Source: Hysterangium stoloniferum (taxonomy: Eukaryota; Basidiomycota; Agaricomycetes; Hysterangiales; Hysterangiaceae). Taken from it: 64,000 bases of DNA. Shown here in pieces: positions 9,446 to 22,000 of this stretch. Under the pieces are notes generated by a model that ran no database searches, was not told the origin of the DNA, and saw nothing but the letters and a program-made list of their open reading frames with translations. The stretch spans positions 248,001 through 312,000 of the forward strand of contig WHVD01000024.1 in the NCBI GenBank assembly GCA_015178975.1. Reading direction: 5' to 3'. Within the stretch, counting starts at the first letter, position 1; each line of letters starts with the position of its first letter. Position numbers and translations under genes: made by a program.

Positions 9446-12400
9446 ACAGTGCCGCCTATTACTGTAACTTAAAGTGGAGCTTAAATTAACCTCAAAAAAA
9501 ATTAAGATTATTAAGGTAGATCCTCAAAAAACGAAATGGAAGTCCTTTTTTTATGAACTGTTTGAAAGAACATATTTGCAGGTTAAAGCCAGATCATAAT
9601 CAGTCTTTTCAAAACTTAGCAAATAAAAGACATGGATGTTTGGGATAAGTGAGATAATCATTTACTCATGGTGGTATTATTGTTCATAAGAAATCATGAA
9701 TGAGGAACACTGTATTTGACCATAAGAATGAGTGTCGGCGTAGGTATATAGGAGAACAGTTTTAGACATCTTTAATTGAGGCAAACTGGGGTAAAGTAAA
9801 GGGTAGGAAATGGTGTGTTCGAGAAAATGCAACGAGTGCGCAACGAACAGAAGAGAAAGACCAAGGGGTAATGTGGGGACTGGTCTACCGCCCGAGTTCA
9901 TAACGCCTGTATTAAAAATACAACAAAATAAGCACCAAAACCCGAAGGCGACAGGTAAAAGAATGACTTACTATCTAGAGAATCGTAGAAGAACATTATT
10001 TCTCACGGTGCCTTCCAACAGCCAGATCCCAAGCTAACGGTATCCTCCAGACGAATGATTTCCATCAACTCAACTGGCAACCATACGAACACTGTGATCG
10101 TTATAAATCGCTTTTAATGTTCGTGTGCTTTTGGGGGGCCACAGAGGTAAGGCTGCTATCGCACCAGTGCCTTGAGTGTGCATGTTTTCGGTCCCCAGTA
10201 GGGTCGGATGAAAGGCAAAGACACAGGGTGGCATTATAACCGCGGAAAGGTGCAGTGATTGGTACGGCGGCAGTTGGAGGAGATATCGCGTTGATTTAAG
10301 GTCTTGCGCAGACCTGTCTTCCTCTGTCTTTTTTCGTTCTTCTTGACGTCAACTGTAACCAAAAAAATTGTTCATGCCCTCTTTGATTGTCCTGTATACA
10401 AAACAAAGCACAGGGACACAACCCAACTAAAGCCAAATGATAAAAAAAAGCATCATTCGTCTCTGTGCACCTGCTTATAGGCACCGCCATGAAGCTCAAC
10501 GTCTTTCCCCTCGACTTCGTCTTCTCGACAGCTTTCGCACCACCGTTTTTCACGGTAACAGAGGCCCTCCTTCCTCGTCGTATCATTGAGGGACCCGCAT
10601 CGGACTGTAGTTGTGGCCCGTAGCGGGTTTTCTCCACTGAAATCAAAAGGGAGGTCTCGGTCGTGCCTTCCAAGACTGCGCAGCCGGAACTAGTTGAAAA
10701 TGGTCTCGCTGACAGAGTAGAGAAATAGTTTGTGGCGGGCAGAACGAAAGGGAAAGGTATAGAAGCAGATTCAAAACCGCCGGGAGGTACTGTGGGCAGT
10801 GCAGCAGGAATTGCAGATGGAGTTCATTTCGAGTTTTTGTACAGGCGCTATCTGCGCTTTGGCTTTTCCATTGTTTTTTTTTAACCCCGATCGTAACCGA
10901 ACGATGGCGTGCGACCTCCAATTGACCTGTAAACAAAACAAAGCGAAACCAAGCATTAGTCAACTCAATCATAGCCAAACAGTGTCAACAAACCATCAAT
11001 CGACTCGCATCTGCTTATAGGCTACGAAACCAAGCTTTGCATCTTCGGTCGCGTTTTCTTCCCATCCATAAAGCCACATTCTCCTCTAGTCTCACTTCTC
11101 CCCAACAGCCACCACCTTCCACGGTAAGTCGTCGCATTATTGATAGGCCCCACATCGGATGGGGTCAGGTCGGTCCACTTCCCACCATCTTGTGCAAGCC
11201 AGCGTCCATTACAAAGTCGGCGACGAGATCAGCCCCCACCGACCCCGTCGAACACTGACTGAGCTAGTCTGGTTATAACGGCGTGAGTGGTGGGGGGCAT
11301 GAACAACGTCCCGACCTTCAGTGGACACTTTAAAAAGCCGTGGCGTTTGAGAAGATGGAGCAGGGTCCTGTAGAGGCTGGTGATCTTGTCGAGGGGGTGA
11401 GATGGTGAGAGAGCTTCTGGTTCATTGATATCCGTTGGGGGGCTGGTGCGACTGTGAGTGCGACGCGTCCTCTGATATTCGAGTTGAATGATATGCATCT
11501 GCTTCCTGTCTCTTTCTTTTCTCTTTCTTTGGGCTTTGCGTGGGTGTCTTCGGACAAGGTGCTCGCACAAGAGATCTGCTCATTCGTCATTAACCATCAG
11601 CAGTTGTTGCGACTGCCATGCGCCTCCTGGATATTCGAGTTGAATGGTATGCCTCTACCATCCTGCTTTCTCCTCCTCCTCCTCTGGGCTTTTCGTGGAT
11701 GACTTCGATCTTCCAGGCAGGGTCCTTCCTCTGCAAACCCTGTTGGGTTTCGATCGACAGGCCGCTCTATCGGCGTCGGGTCAAGTGTAAGGGCGTCGAT
11801 GAAGGGCTTGGGCTTGGCCGAAGATCCAATGCCAATCCCACTTGCGACGGCCCGGTGAGGTGTAGCCTGAGGTAGCGTATGAGCAGCCGGGGAGCCAGAA
11901 AGATACAGCGCTATCCGCGCGCTGAGCCGCTGCTCGGCATCGGCGCGCATCGACGCTCTTATCCTTGTGTCTTCTCCTGTTGCTCCATCGCAACCATCTG
12001 GAACTCATAGACAATTCAGTCAAAGGGATGGGCGTAGGGGACAGGGGTAGGGTACAGGCGCAGGGGATAGACGTAGGGGATAGACGTAGGGGACGGGGTA
12101 GGAGACGGGAGTAGGGGATAGGCGTAGGGGACAGGTATAGGGGACAGCGTAGGGAACAAGGTAGGAGTGCACCACGTTGGCATCGAGGAATGGCTCTGGT
12201 TCGGCCGGAGAGTCCATGACAATCTGACTTACGACGGCAACTGTCCGGCCGAGATGTAGTCGCAGGTAGCATTTAGAATCAAGGTGCAGTGTTGGAGAAG
12301 AATTTGTGCGCTGGGCTGCTTAACATCGGCGCGCATTGGGACTGGTAGGCCTGTCGTTCTTCTGTTGCTCCATCGCGTCCTTCTCGAGCCCACCGACGGT

Positions 12401-13280
12401 TCGGTCGAACAGATAACGTATAGATGGCAGGCCATCACAGAATGAGCCATGATCTCATGCAGACCCGCTGTTCTTTTGGGGTCAAGAAGATCGGATGGCG
12501 TGCCTCAGTAGGGACCATTAAAGGTGTGTTGACAATAGATTGATCGAGCAGATTGATAACATGTGGGTCGTGAGCCGCGGCGGAATGAACCATGATCCCA
12601 GGCAGACCTGCTTGTATGAGCATGATTGCGAACCTCAGGAAGGTCCGTTAAAGGTCCGTTGACAATATATTGGTCAGGCGGGCTGATGTTCTTGCTGTCA
12701 CCGACGAGATTTGCTCGGTTATCGTGAAAGGCTAGGTTCGTTGATTTTGCCACTTGTCTGGACTAGTCCCAGGACCCGTCATTATATCTCTGCAACTGAA
12801 CATTCTTCACAACTTCTTCATACCCGGTTTCCATCATTCCACCTGGTTGATAACTAAGCCGCCTGCAGTCATTGGCTAGAGGACCACACCACAACTAAAT
12901 ACCAACCGCAAAGCCAACATCGAGTCCCTCACAAATGACAGGTTCCGAGTAACACGGTGAACCGCATGACGTCTCACGAGGTGATCGAAACGACGTTGTA
13001 AACCAAAGACGATGATCACGTTGGGAGCGGTCCAGAAAAGGAGATCCTCGCGTCTTAGACCGTAAAGGACGATCTTTTTCGAGTTGAATATAGGATGTGT
13101 CTGCCTGGTATGAGCCCGGTGAAAGCTTGCAGGCAGATTCCTTCAGGTATTGGTGTGCGAGGGATGTGATCGGAGAGTTATTTGCCTGGGGCATGCTCTT
13201 GGGTGGTGCCGATATGCTTGTCGGCCCCGATGACGTCGTAGAGACGAGCAATGCTGGGTGCTTGAGAAATTAAGGGTATC
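9446..13280. other. No recognised gene; degenerate duplications
   Basis: No ORF in either strand gives a recognisable domain, and no chain of exons with consistent introns emerges. The DNA contains internal degenerate copies. 10380-10600 resembles 10920-11130, 11452-11535 resembles 11625-11712, 11787-11955 resembles 12180-12340, and 12462-12535 resembles 12602-12680. Blocks near 10090-10160 and 10660-10850 recur near 14885-14965 and 15730-15880 in the same order. CpG content is normal. This looks like decayed repetitive or rearranged DNA. Confidence 0.5.
12026..12165. repeat. Minisatellite of taggggayaggcg-like units
   Basis: About ten imperfect units of 12-18 bp with the core 'taggggata/c' plus 'ggcg' or 'gacg' run in tandem. 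The G-rich strand is the + strand. The minus strand consequently gives overlapping Pro/Tyr-rich ORFs in several frames, which are artefacts of the repeat. Confidence 0.75.
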
Positions 13281-16200
13281 AGAGCCGGTTTACACGCAAA
13301 TGCAATGGATCGCGGACCCGCTCACCTTGAGTATTTCGATTTCACGTTCAAGTTCAACCTTCGACATTTCCTCGTCTAATGAGTCGACTATGACCTCGAC
13401 ACCCGCTTGCCATGAAGACTGAGCTTGATCCTGAAGAACTCTCCTTCGCCGATTGAGCTCGACAAGGAGGGAGGTAAGAGACTGCCGAGGCGCTACGACC
13501 GACGGTGTGCGGTTGGCGACCTTGGAAGGAGATATTATTGAGCTTACGATTTAAGGTGAAGTGCTAGCCTCTCGTTGTATGTGATTTTTTTTTGCTCGAT
13601 GAGTGAGTTCCTATATATTACTTTAAAAGTCGTGCAACGGAACATAACTTGATATTTGCACGAAAGATCTCATCCGACAAAAAAAGAAAAAACCGTCACA
13701 TGATTAAGCTCAAGCTAAACTCAACCGAGCTAGTTTATTGACTTGCACCATTGGAGTGCTAATACAGGGATATGCATTAGTTTGTATGACATGATACCCG
13801 TAGGCCGGTATGGGGACTGCCAGACATATGTTTATGCTTTGAGTCGATTCCTTGGTGAGTTGGCAATGGAATATTGGTGGACAGTCATTTATTAGCCATT
13901 GCCCAACCCCTTCCTAATTTGCACCATCGATCAGTAAGTACCAAGTTTGTTCATTTTGGCTTCCCTACTGAGCATATAGTGGCCACGATTGGTTTCACCA
14001 ACACAGCTGCAAATGTCCTTTCTGCTGCCCCATACGCTTGGGAACAATTCTCACACTCACAGTGGCCAGAAGGATAGAATGATCGACCGACACTCCCTGA
14101 GGTCACCTATTATTGCTATTATTATGTACGGCTCGTTCCGTTCTATTTGACGATGACCTTTGACAATTCGAGAGAATGCTCTTATTTGTTGTGGGCTATA
14201 CCATCTTCGCGCTCGACATTTCCCCAGCCTGGTTAGAGTAAGAATAGGAAAGGTTTTACTGGAGTATGTGGCACCCACCAACCAGAAATTAGATTCGTGA
14301 AAGTGCCCTTTAGAAGCGCTGTATATTTGTTCTTTGAATCCAGGGTATCAAAAAAGCTCCAGCACATCATATCCATGTGAACAACCGTCATATTGAGGTG
14401 GATTTAAGCAGTAGGCTTGGAGATAGTCAGGGTTGTTCAATGGGAAATTCAAAGATGCAACCATCTCGTCTATAATAAGACACGAGTCTCTGTAAAAATA
14501 AAGAGATTCCTATATTACTCTTTGGTAAGGAAGATAGTAATCAACAATATCTTGTTGATCTGAATCATCTTGAGAATCTATAACTTCTATAAGATGTGCA
14601 CAAGGATGTTCCGAGTTGGTCTGACTGTTGTCCATATATGCCATGAACAGATTGGAATGATAAATGCCCTCTTTCACATAGTTATCTTTTTGCACAATAG
14701 ACGCTGGGCCATTTTCACAAGATTTAAGGTCACCCGAAACTTGGTCCTTTTTGGGAGTCTATCTCAAAAACTGAAATTTGTCTATTTGCGACTAATATGT
14801 ATTTTATGTACATGGAACCAGGCTTACTATCATTATCAGGATAAATGCGAGAACCGTACGTGATCGGCTTGATCCACGCTGCAGTCACCATAAATCGCTT
14901 CAGACGCCGCTGTGCGTTCGGGGACCTCAGAGATAAGGCTGCTGTCGCCTGAGTGTCGAATGGGGTAGACACTGCCTGCTGCAGGCACCACCGACGCCGC
15001 ACGAGAAGAAACCTGGAACGATTGGCGTCATATGAGCAGGCGACAGAGCATACCTCCGCCGGCAGACAAGAGGTGGTGCGACAGTACGGCAACAGTACGG
15101 GGAGACTGCGTTTATAAACCTACTTCGATTCACCAGTCAGATGCCGCCAAATTGACATATTTTTTAAAAAAAGCAGAAAGGGAGACGGGACGCACTCCAT
15201 TCGAGGCGGCACTTCACATGAGCGCAACAGCTGCATATTCCCTATGTTTCGGACGGATTCGCGCTAGATCTCGAGAACCATACCTTGCAGCACCTTTATC
15301 GCATGCGCATAAGATCTTGAGAACCATGCCCTGCAACATCTTCATTGCATGCGCATAACACCACACGCGGCACCATGCTCGTAATCGTCGCCTCGTCAAC
15401 CACACCATTGTGAATACGCAGGGACGTCCCGTCAAGCATACTCTTTAGCGCTGCAACGGTGCGCACGAGATTGATGAACCTGCGGCTGCCGGATACGGAG
15501 GGCGTGCAGGAAGCTGCTTAGAGGCTTGCGAGACGCAAGGGTGAACTCATCTTGTCGCGATCGCGCTTAGCGTGCGTGTTCTTCATTTTGGTTCTGCAAG
15601 CTAGTGGCGATAACCTGTACAGACAGGCTCAGACTCATGTTGCCAAACCGTACGAGTAGAAGCGCTGGTCTACCCACTGATTACGGCCCCGCTGCGACTT
15701 TCTCCACTACCATAGGAAAAGGCTTTGCGTCCCATTTCCAAGATTGCATAGCCGGAACCAGTTCATCATAGTCTTGGCCGACAGGTAGAAACGCCGTTTG
15801 TGGACGAAAGGTGAAGGTGCAGTAGGTAGTGTAGTGGGAATGGCAGATGACGGTGATTTCCACGTCTTGTACAGATTCCTGTAGTAAAATAAAGGAGTGA
15901 TTTTGCAACAAAATGATGTTGGACTGACGTTGACGTTGGGGCATACAGTGACAAACGCAAAGGCGCAGATGCGAGCAGACATGCCCAGAATCATATATCG
16001 GCTTCAATTCACCATAACAAATTGATAAGAGTTTGGGATGTCAAATATCCAGTCGATCTTAGATTATGTAAGATGGCCTGGATTTCGGGTAGATACACAG
16101 CGCCTTGACACGAATCCTGGTATTAGAAACCAAGGGGGCGGCGCAAATCCTCGCAGTCGCAGTCATCTCCATCATCGCAGTTCCAACAATAACCACAACA

Positions 16201-19083
16201 CCAACTACACGCCCTATTTCAATCTTAATCTCAACCTTACTCCCAACGACAACAAGGATAATACCAATCACATAACCTCACCAACCCCATCTCTCTCTAT
16301 CAATGACAATCCCATCCCGAGCTAGACTTTCCTAGACGCGGATATCACACCTCTTTGCAATATGTGCCTAGTCCGCGAGTTTTCCAGCTGCACGCTAGAT
16401 GTGTAGATGCAAAAACGAAGGAATAAAACACTCCTCGAACATCCTTTTCCATCTTAGAACGCCGGTATTGGACCTCTTCCTCCTCCATATTTATCTATGT
16501 TCGCGGATGGCAGTGGTAGCGCTATCTCCTTGTTTCCCTCCCTTTCCCATCGGCGCATAATCGGTGGTTTTCAGCGGTACGTGAGGTATTTGTGCGAGTG
16601 CGGACTCCTCGACCATTCCATCCTGACCTGAGCACTTAGGTGTATCGGGTAAGATGGACAAAATCACCTCGCGCGTGCCATGAAAGCTCTCCTCCACCTA
16701 CACACGTCCCCCTCTCTACCTGCACGATGGGTATGCCTGCTCGGCTTAGTCTTGAAGAGGCATGCGTAGTCTCGAAACCCGGCTCGTCAACATCATCTTC
16801 ATCATCAACAACAATCAAAAGTGAAGAATGTTCCGAGCCCAGGCTGAAATACCCCTCTACGCTAGCCCGATCCACAACCCTAGCAATCTCATCTTGCTAC
16901 CTCCCCTGCCGCCTACAAAATGGGCATGCACTTCGCTAAGCACGCAGCATCAACAGCGCTCGTCGACTGAAGAGCGTTGGTATGGCTCAGGCGCATCTGC
17001 TCATGAGTTTTTATGGTCTTTCTGCGAGCAGGTGGGAGGAGGATAGGTGTTAGTTTTATGGGGGTTAGCTAGTCGGTTAGTCGGGCCTCTTTGTTTCATT
17101 TTCTTGCTTTCATTTCTTTCCTCCTCTTCCTCACCTTGATCGTGATGTTGATGACTTTTGTGAAAAATCAGGATAGCAACAGACCTAAATCCGAACCTCT
17201 CCGCCTTGCTGAGTACGGCGTCCTTCTCAAAGCAACACGAGCGCAAAACGTTAAACCACGTGCGGACGAGAATAAACTGTTTACATGTCGAACTGTCTGG
17301 TTCGACGCAGTGGGGGGGAAACCCGCGGGTATGCAGGATGACGAGGCGATTAGAGGTGCACAGGCTTGGTATCGGGAGCGCAAGTCAGCATAGTCTTGAA
17401 TAGCTTTGAATCTTTGCTGGTATGGTGGTGTATTCTAGATACAGCCACCCGACAATGTCTATTCAGTTGCGTATGCGGAGCCGTTGAAGAGGGTGTCAAG
17501 GTTCCATAAGAGTACTCATACACCAAAGACATGTGGAAACTATATGCCAAATTCCTGCCGGGCAACCAAGATTCTTAACCGTCACAGTACCTTCTGTACA
17601 TCTCGTTCAAAAACAACAACCCAGGACATCACACGACATGGATACATCGTCACAAGGCCATGCATTTCCCTCAACCAGCGGCCATATCTCTCCGGTCTCT
17701 GACCTCGCACAACTACCCCATGCGCCCGCCCCCTCCTCAAGCGCACAGTCGTCTGTTCCCACCCTAGATGCAGAGCAATAATATAACACTCCACGGATGG
17801 TAGGACTTCCGGAATGAACTGGGACAGGTTCGAGGAGGGGCTCGGGGTCCGTGACAGCGGCGGTCGCGGGAGGTTATAAATCCCATGGAGTTGTGTGACG
17901 ACGTAATGTTGCCGGCGATGCACGCGGTGTCGAACGACCAGTGATCAAGCAGTGTGCTTATGCCAGGTTTTAAATGGCCCTGGTACCGAGATGTTAGCGG
18001 TTGGTCAGAAGTATGCTGTTTTTCAAGGGGACGCCACAGTGACGTTTTCCCTAGCTCGTTTTCTTATGTCTTCTTGATTTTTATCATTTCTGCCCGTTAC
18101 GTTATCTCCTCTGCTTCATTGTGACATGATTTTGCCTTAGGACCTGTTGTATGTCTCTCATCCTAATCCTGCTTGATGCGATTCCGTCTACGTACAATGC
18201 ATGCAATACCCTTCCAGCCCATGCAATAGGGCGTGGGGATGCCATGAGGGGTTGCAGAGTAGTATGGCAGTATGGCGGGGAAGTGACGGAAGGCTAGTAA
18301 GAGTTAGGTGAGCGATTGCGCCCGTGAGACACACTAACATGTTCCATCGTCGAGGTGGGCGGTACCACAGCCCATGATATGGTGCGTATGTACTTTGAAC
18401 AACTTCACCCGCATGACTACTGCTTGTCAATATCTCACGAAAACTCTACATCTGGCTTAGACGGAGTCGAGGGGTTTTGAAGGATTATTGGTATTTCGGG
18501 AAGCGATGACTGATCTTAAAGAATAAAAGAATTTGGGTTCCCTGCCAGTTTTCTTTGCTTCAGCGCGACACGATTATACATACTATGTTATTTCAGATGT
18601 TGACAATTCTCTCCCATGGAATGTATCATTGTAAATAAAGGCCCTGGACACAGTGCTACGAAAGATGTCGAACTCGGTCATCATAGCAGTAATAAAATAA
18701 GGTGTCCGGTGCCTAGTGTCTCGGCAAGGACTTTTCAGAAAGAAATTAAGCCTCGTAGAATTCAAAGGGAATTTATGGAAATCTTCATTACGTTTCAGTG
18801 AGCGGTCGCTTTTATACTCCAACAACTTCCCACTAATGTCCGACTGATAGGTTTTGTGCAGAGTATCCACCACACTTTACATGATGCACAGTTAAAATAA
18901 ACGGTTGTCATTATCCGTCCCTTAAAAATGCTGTGTTCGTTTTTCACAGAACAAATTTAACTTGCACATGTACAAGCGCCAAAATTAACAGGGCTGTGTG
19001 CTGGGTGCGGTGCAGTCACACAGAGTATCGCTGTCTTCCCACACGTACCCAACACTTCATCGCTATCACCATCCCATCTCAAT
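13281..19083. other. No recognised gene
   Basis: Several ORFs of 60-120 codons lie here, for example 13874-14077 (+), 14510-14695 (-), 16640-16939 (+) and 17639-17781 (+). None contains a domain I recognise, and none joins with neighbours through plausible introns. A pyrimidine-rich tract just before 19084 is typical of a fungal promoter or 5' UTR and belongs to the NLR gene. The rest is unassigned. Confidence 0.5.
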
Positions 19084-22000
19084 ATGTCGTCCACTCCAAA
19101 ACCCATTCATTATCCCGCTGCAAGTGAACTGGAAAGTGCTGATCCTGCTGATGTCGTGGATCAACAACGGGATGCATACAATGATCCCGGTTTCGGAATT
19201 AAACAACTTTCACCGGGAACTTCACCGACCATTGAGTAAGTAGTTGAACTCCAGATATGTCAGTCTCAACTGGCTAATAGTTTTCGGATTTCATAGTATC
19301 GTCGCCATTCACGGATTTGATGGCCATCGCGAAGCATCCTGGACAGCCGATAACGGGAAACTCTGGCTCCGGGACTTCCTCCCACAGACTATACCTACAG
19401 CGCGAATTTGGTCTTACGGTTACGACGCTTATACAGAGAATGCATCTTCTCAGCAGACTTTGCATGGTCACGCAAAGGATTTTCTGGCTAAACTTTCCAT
19501 GTATAGAGAGGCAGATCGCACGACGGTTCGTTGACTGAACATCAACAGTACTTGCCCTTCCTTATTAATCTTTTCAATGTTCTTTAGCGGCGTCCAATAA
19601 TTTTTATTGCACACAGTTTAGGGGGTATTATTCTTAAAAGTGTAGGTCATCTTGAAATTCAAACTCACCGTTACATTTTTCATGTGTGCTGGTAACAGGC
19701 CCTGATACAAGCTTCTAGGGCCAATGAGAGGCATCTTCTGCCATACAAATGGATCTGTTCATCAACGCATGGCATTCTCTTTCTTGGTACACCTCACCAA
19801 GGCACAGACATAGTGTTGAAATTTATTTCATTGTGCTGCCGGCCGAATAATATCTTGTTGAAGCATCTGATCTCTCACTCAGAGCTATTACAAGAACAAA
19901 ACTCTGATTTTATCCCGATTGCTGCTGATTTTCAGATGAAATTTTTCTATGAAATTTTCCCAACTCTCCTCACTGATGGTACATCTGAAATTGTGAGTTT
20001 CAGAATTCTAATGTATTGCAAATGCATTCACAGCAGTATACATCCAGATTGTTCCCATATCATCTGCTGTTGTTCCTGGCATTCCTAATGTAGAATCAAT
20101 AGGGATGTATAAGAATCACACTGGGATGGCCAAATTTAATTCCATTGATGATAATGACTTCCAATGCATACTATTGATTGTACAAAACATGATCCAAAAG
20201 GCTCCATCTACAGTGCAAACCCAATGGACCAAATTTGATCAGCAAAGTGGTTGGTGTCAGTATATATAGAAATACTTGAGCTAATATCATTAAACAGGGG
20301 ATACTCCCAAAAGACCTATATACATTCCCAAGTCCTGTCCTAGTCCAAGGTTTGTAGGACAGGAAAAATATCTCAGGAGACTCCGAAACTTTTTTGCCCC
20401 TCAGAGTTCACACTCTGGGTGGAAGCATTTTCTGTTGTATGGTATGGGAGGAGTTGGGAAAACTCAGATTTGTTTGAAATTCATTGAAGAAATCATGAAC
20501 AATAACTAGTGAGCTACAAATCATTTGATTGCTCCTGCTAGTACTCATTTAGGAATTTAAAGTAACTTTTCAAAGATTTTTTGGATAGATGCTACAAATG
20601 CAGAGACTCTAGCAAATGATATTTCAATTATTGCAGATGAGCCTGATGCAAAATTGCATGATGTTGAAAAGACTGCTAAAGCTGTTTTGGGATGGCTTGC
20701 ACAGATTCAAAAGAAATATCTCTTCATCTTTGACAATGCTGATGGAATGGATGGAGTGGTTAAAGACTATTTACCACAGCTCCACCAGATCCATGTATTG
20801 ATTACTAGCTGTAATCCTAGACTGTGCAATAATGTGACAGAGTTTCTAAAAGTTGAGCCAATGGAGAGGGATGAAGCACTTGCTCTATTTCAAACTGCAA
20901 CTAACTCTGACAATGAAACAAATGTTGCCACTCAAGAATTATCTAAACAAATTGTTAGGACACTTGGATTCCTTCCTCTTGCTGTGGATATTGCAGGATC
21001 AACCATCTCAAATGGACTGTGTTCAGTGACAGAGTATCTAGTCATGTATAAAAAATATCAAGCAGATTTCTTTGATGCAGACAAACTATCAATGAAAGGA
21101 GCATCTGGATATAATCACAATATTTATACCACTTTAAGATTGTCATATAGTATGATTGAGAAGAAGGCTACAGAGTCAAGGAGTGCACAAGATGCATTAT
21201 TCATTCTGAAAGTTCTGGGCTTCTTTCATCACCAGAATATTATGGAAACCATTTTCAAACAAGCTGCAGAGTTGCCACCAGCGACGACATGTGGTGGTAT
21301 ATTACAAACTACCACATCAGAGCTTCCAGATCAATTACTCAAATGCAATGGTGATGGAGAGTGGCTAAGGCTACCATTCAGAGAAGCCATGCAGGTCCTT
21401 TGTGATTATTCACTCCTTTCCAGGTATGATGCCACACAAAGCACATTTTCATGGACAATGCATCCTATCATTCATACATGGATAAGAGACCAGGCATTGG
21501 GTATTAATGATGCACCTCATTTCTGTGTAGCCAGAGCATTGATAACAGGATGTATCAATATGTCTGATGATACAGAGAATGGCAAGGTGTTTCAACAAGA
21601 GCTTTTGCCTCACATTGTAACAAGTGAGGCAGTGATGAATGGAAAGGAAAATGTATATTATGATGATCTCTCTATGAGGTTTGCCTTTGTATACAAGGAG
21701 ACCAAGAGATGGTCAGAGGCAGTACAGCTTGAGATTGCTATAGTTGAGGCTAGGGAGCACATGTTAGGGACTGAACACATATACACCCTGACCTCCAGGG
21801 CTAACTTGGCAGAAACATACTGCAAGATGGGAAGATGGGCAGATGCAGAAGGACTGCAGATCCAGGTGTTGAAGGCCAGGGAGCAAATCCTAGGGAGTGA
21901 GCACCTACAGACTGTGGCTTCTAGAAGTGACTTGGCAAAGACCTATGCCAATATGGGAAGGTGGCCAGATGCAGAAAGACTGCAGGTCCAGGCATTGGAA

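Noticed and set aside
9446..9520. TA-CAGTGCCGCCTATTACTG, possible Tc1 terminus at the broken end of the Copia element
   Set aside because: No matching inverted end was found within the window.
13268..13300. ggtatcagagccggt, resembling an initiator-Met tRNA primer site of Copia elements
   Set aside because: No LTR end could be seen directly before it and no gag follows. A short chance match is more likely.
16640..16939. ORF with a Ser-rich stretch (PGSSTSSSSSTTIKSEE)
   Set aside because: No domain, no intron-linked neighbours and low-complexity content. It could be a real gene end, but nothing supports it.
17639..17781. 47-codon ORF starting MDTSSQGHAF
   Set aside because: It has a plausible start but no partner exons or recognisable function.
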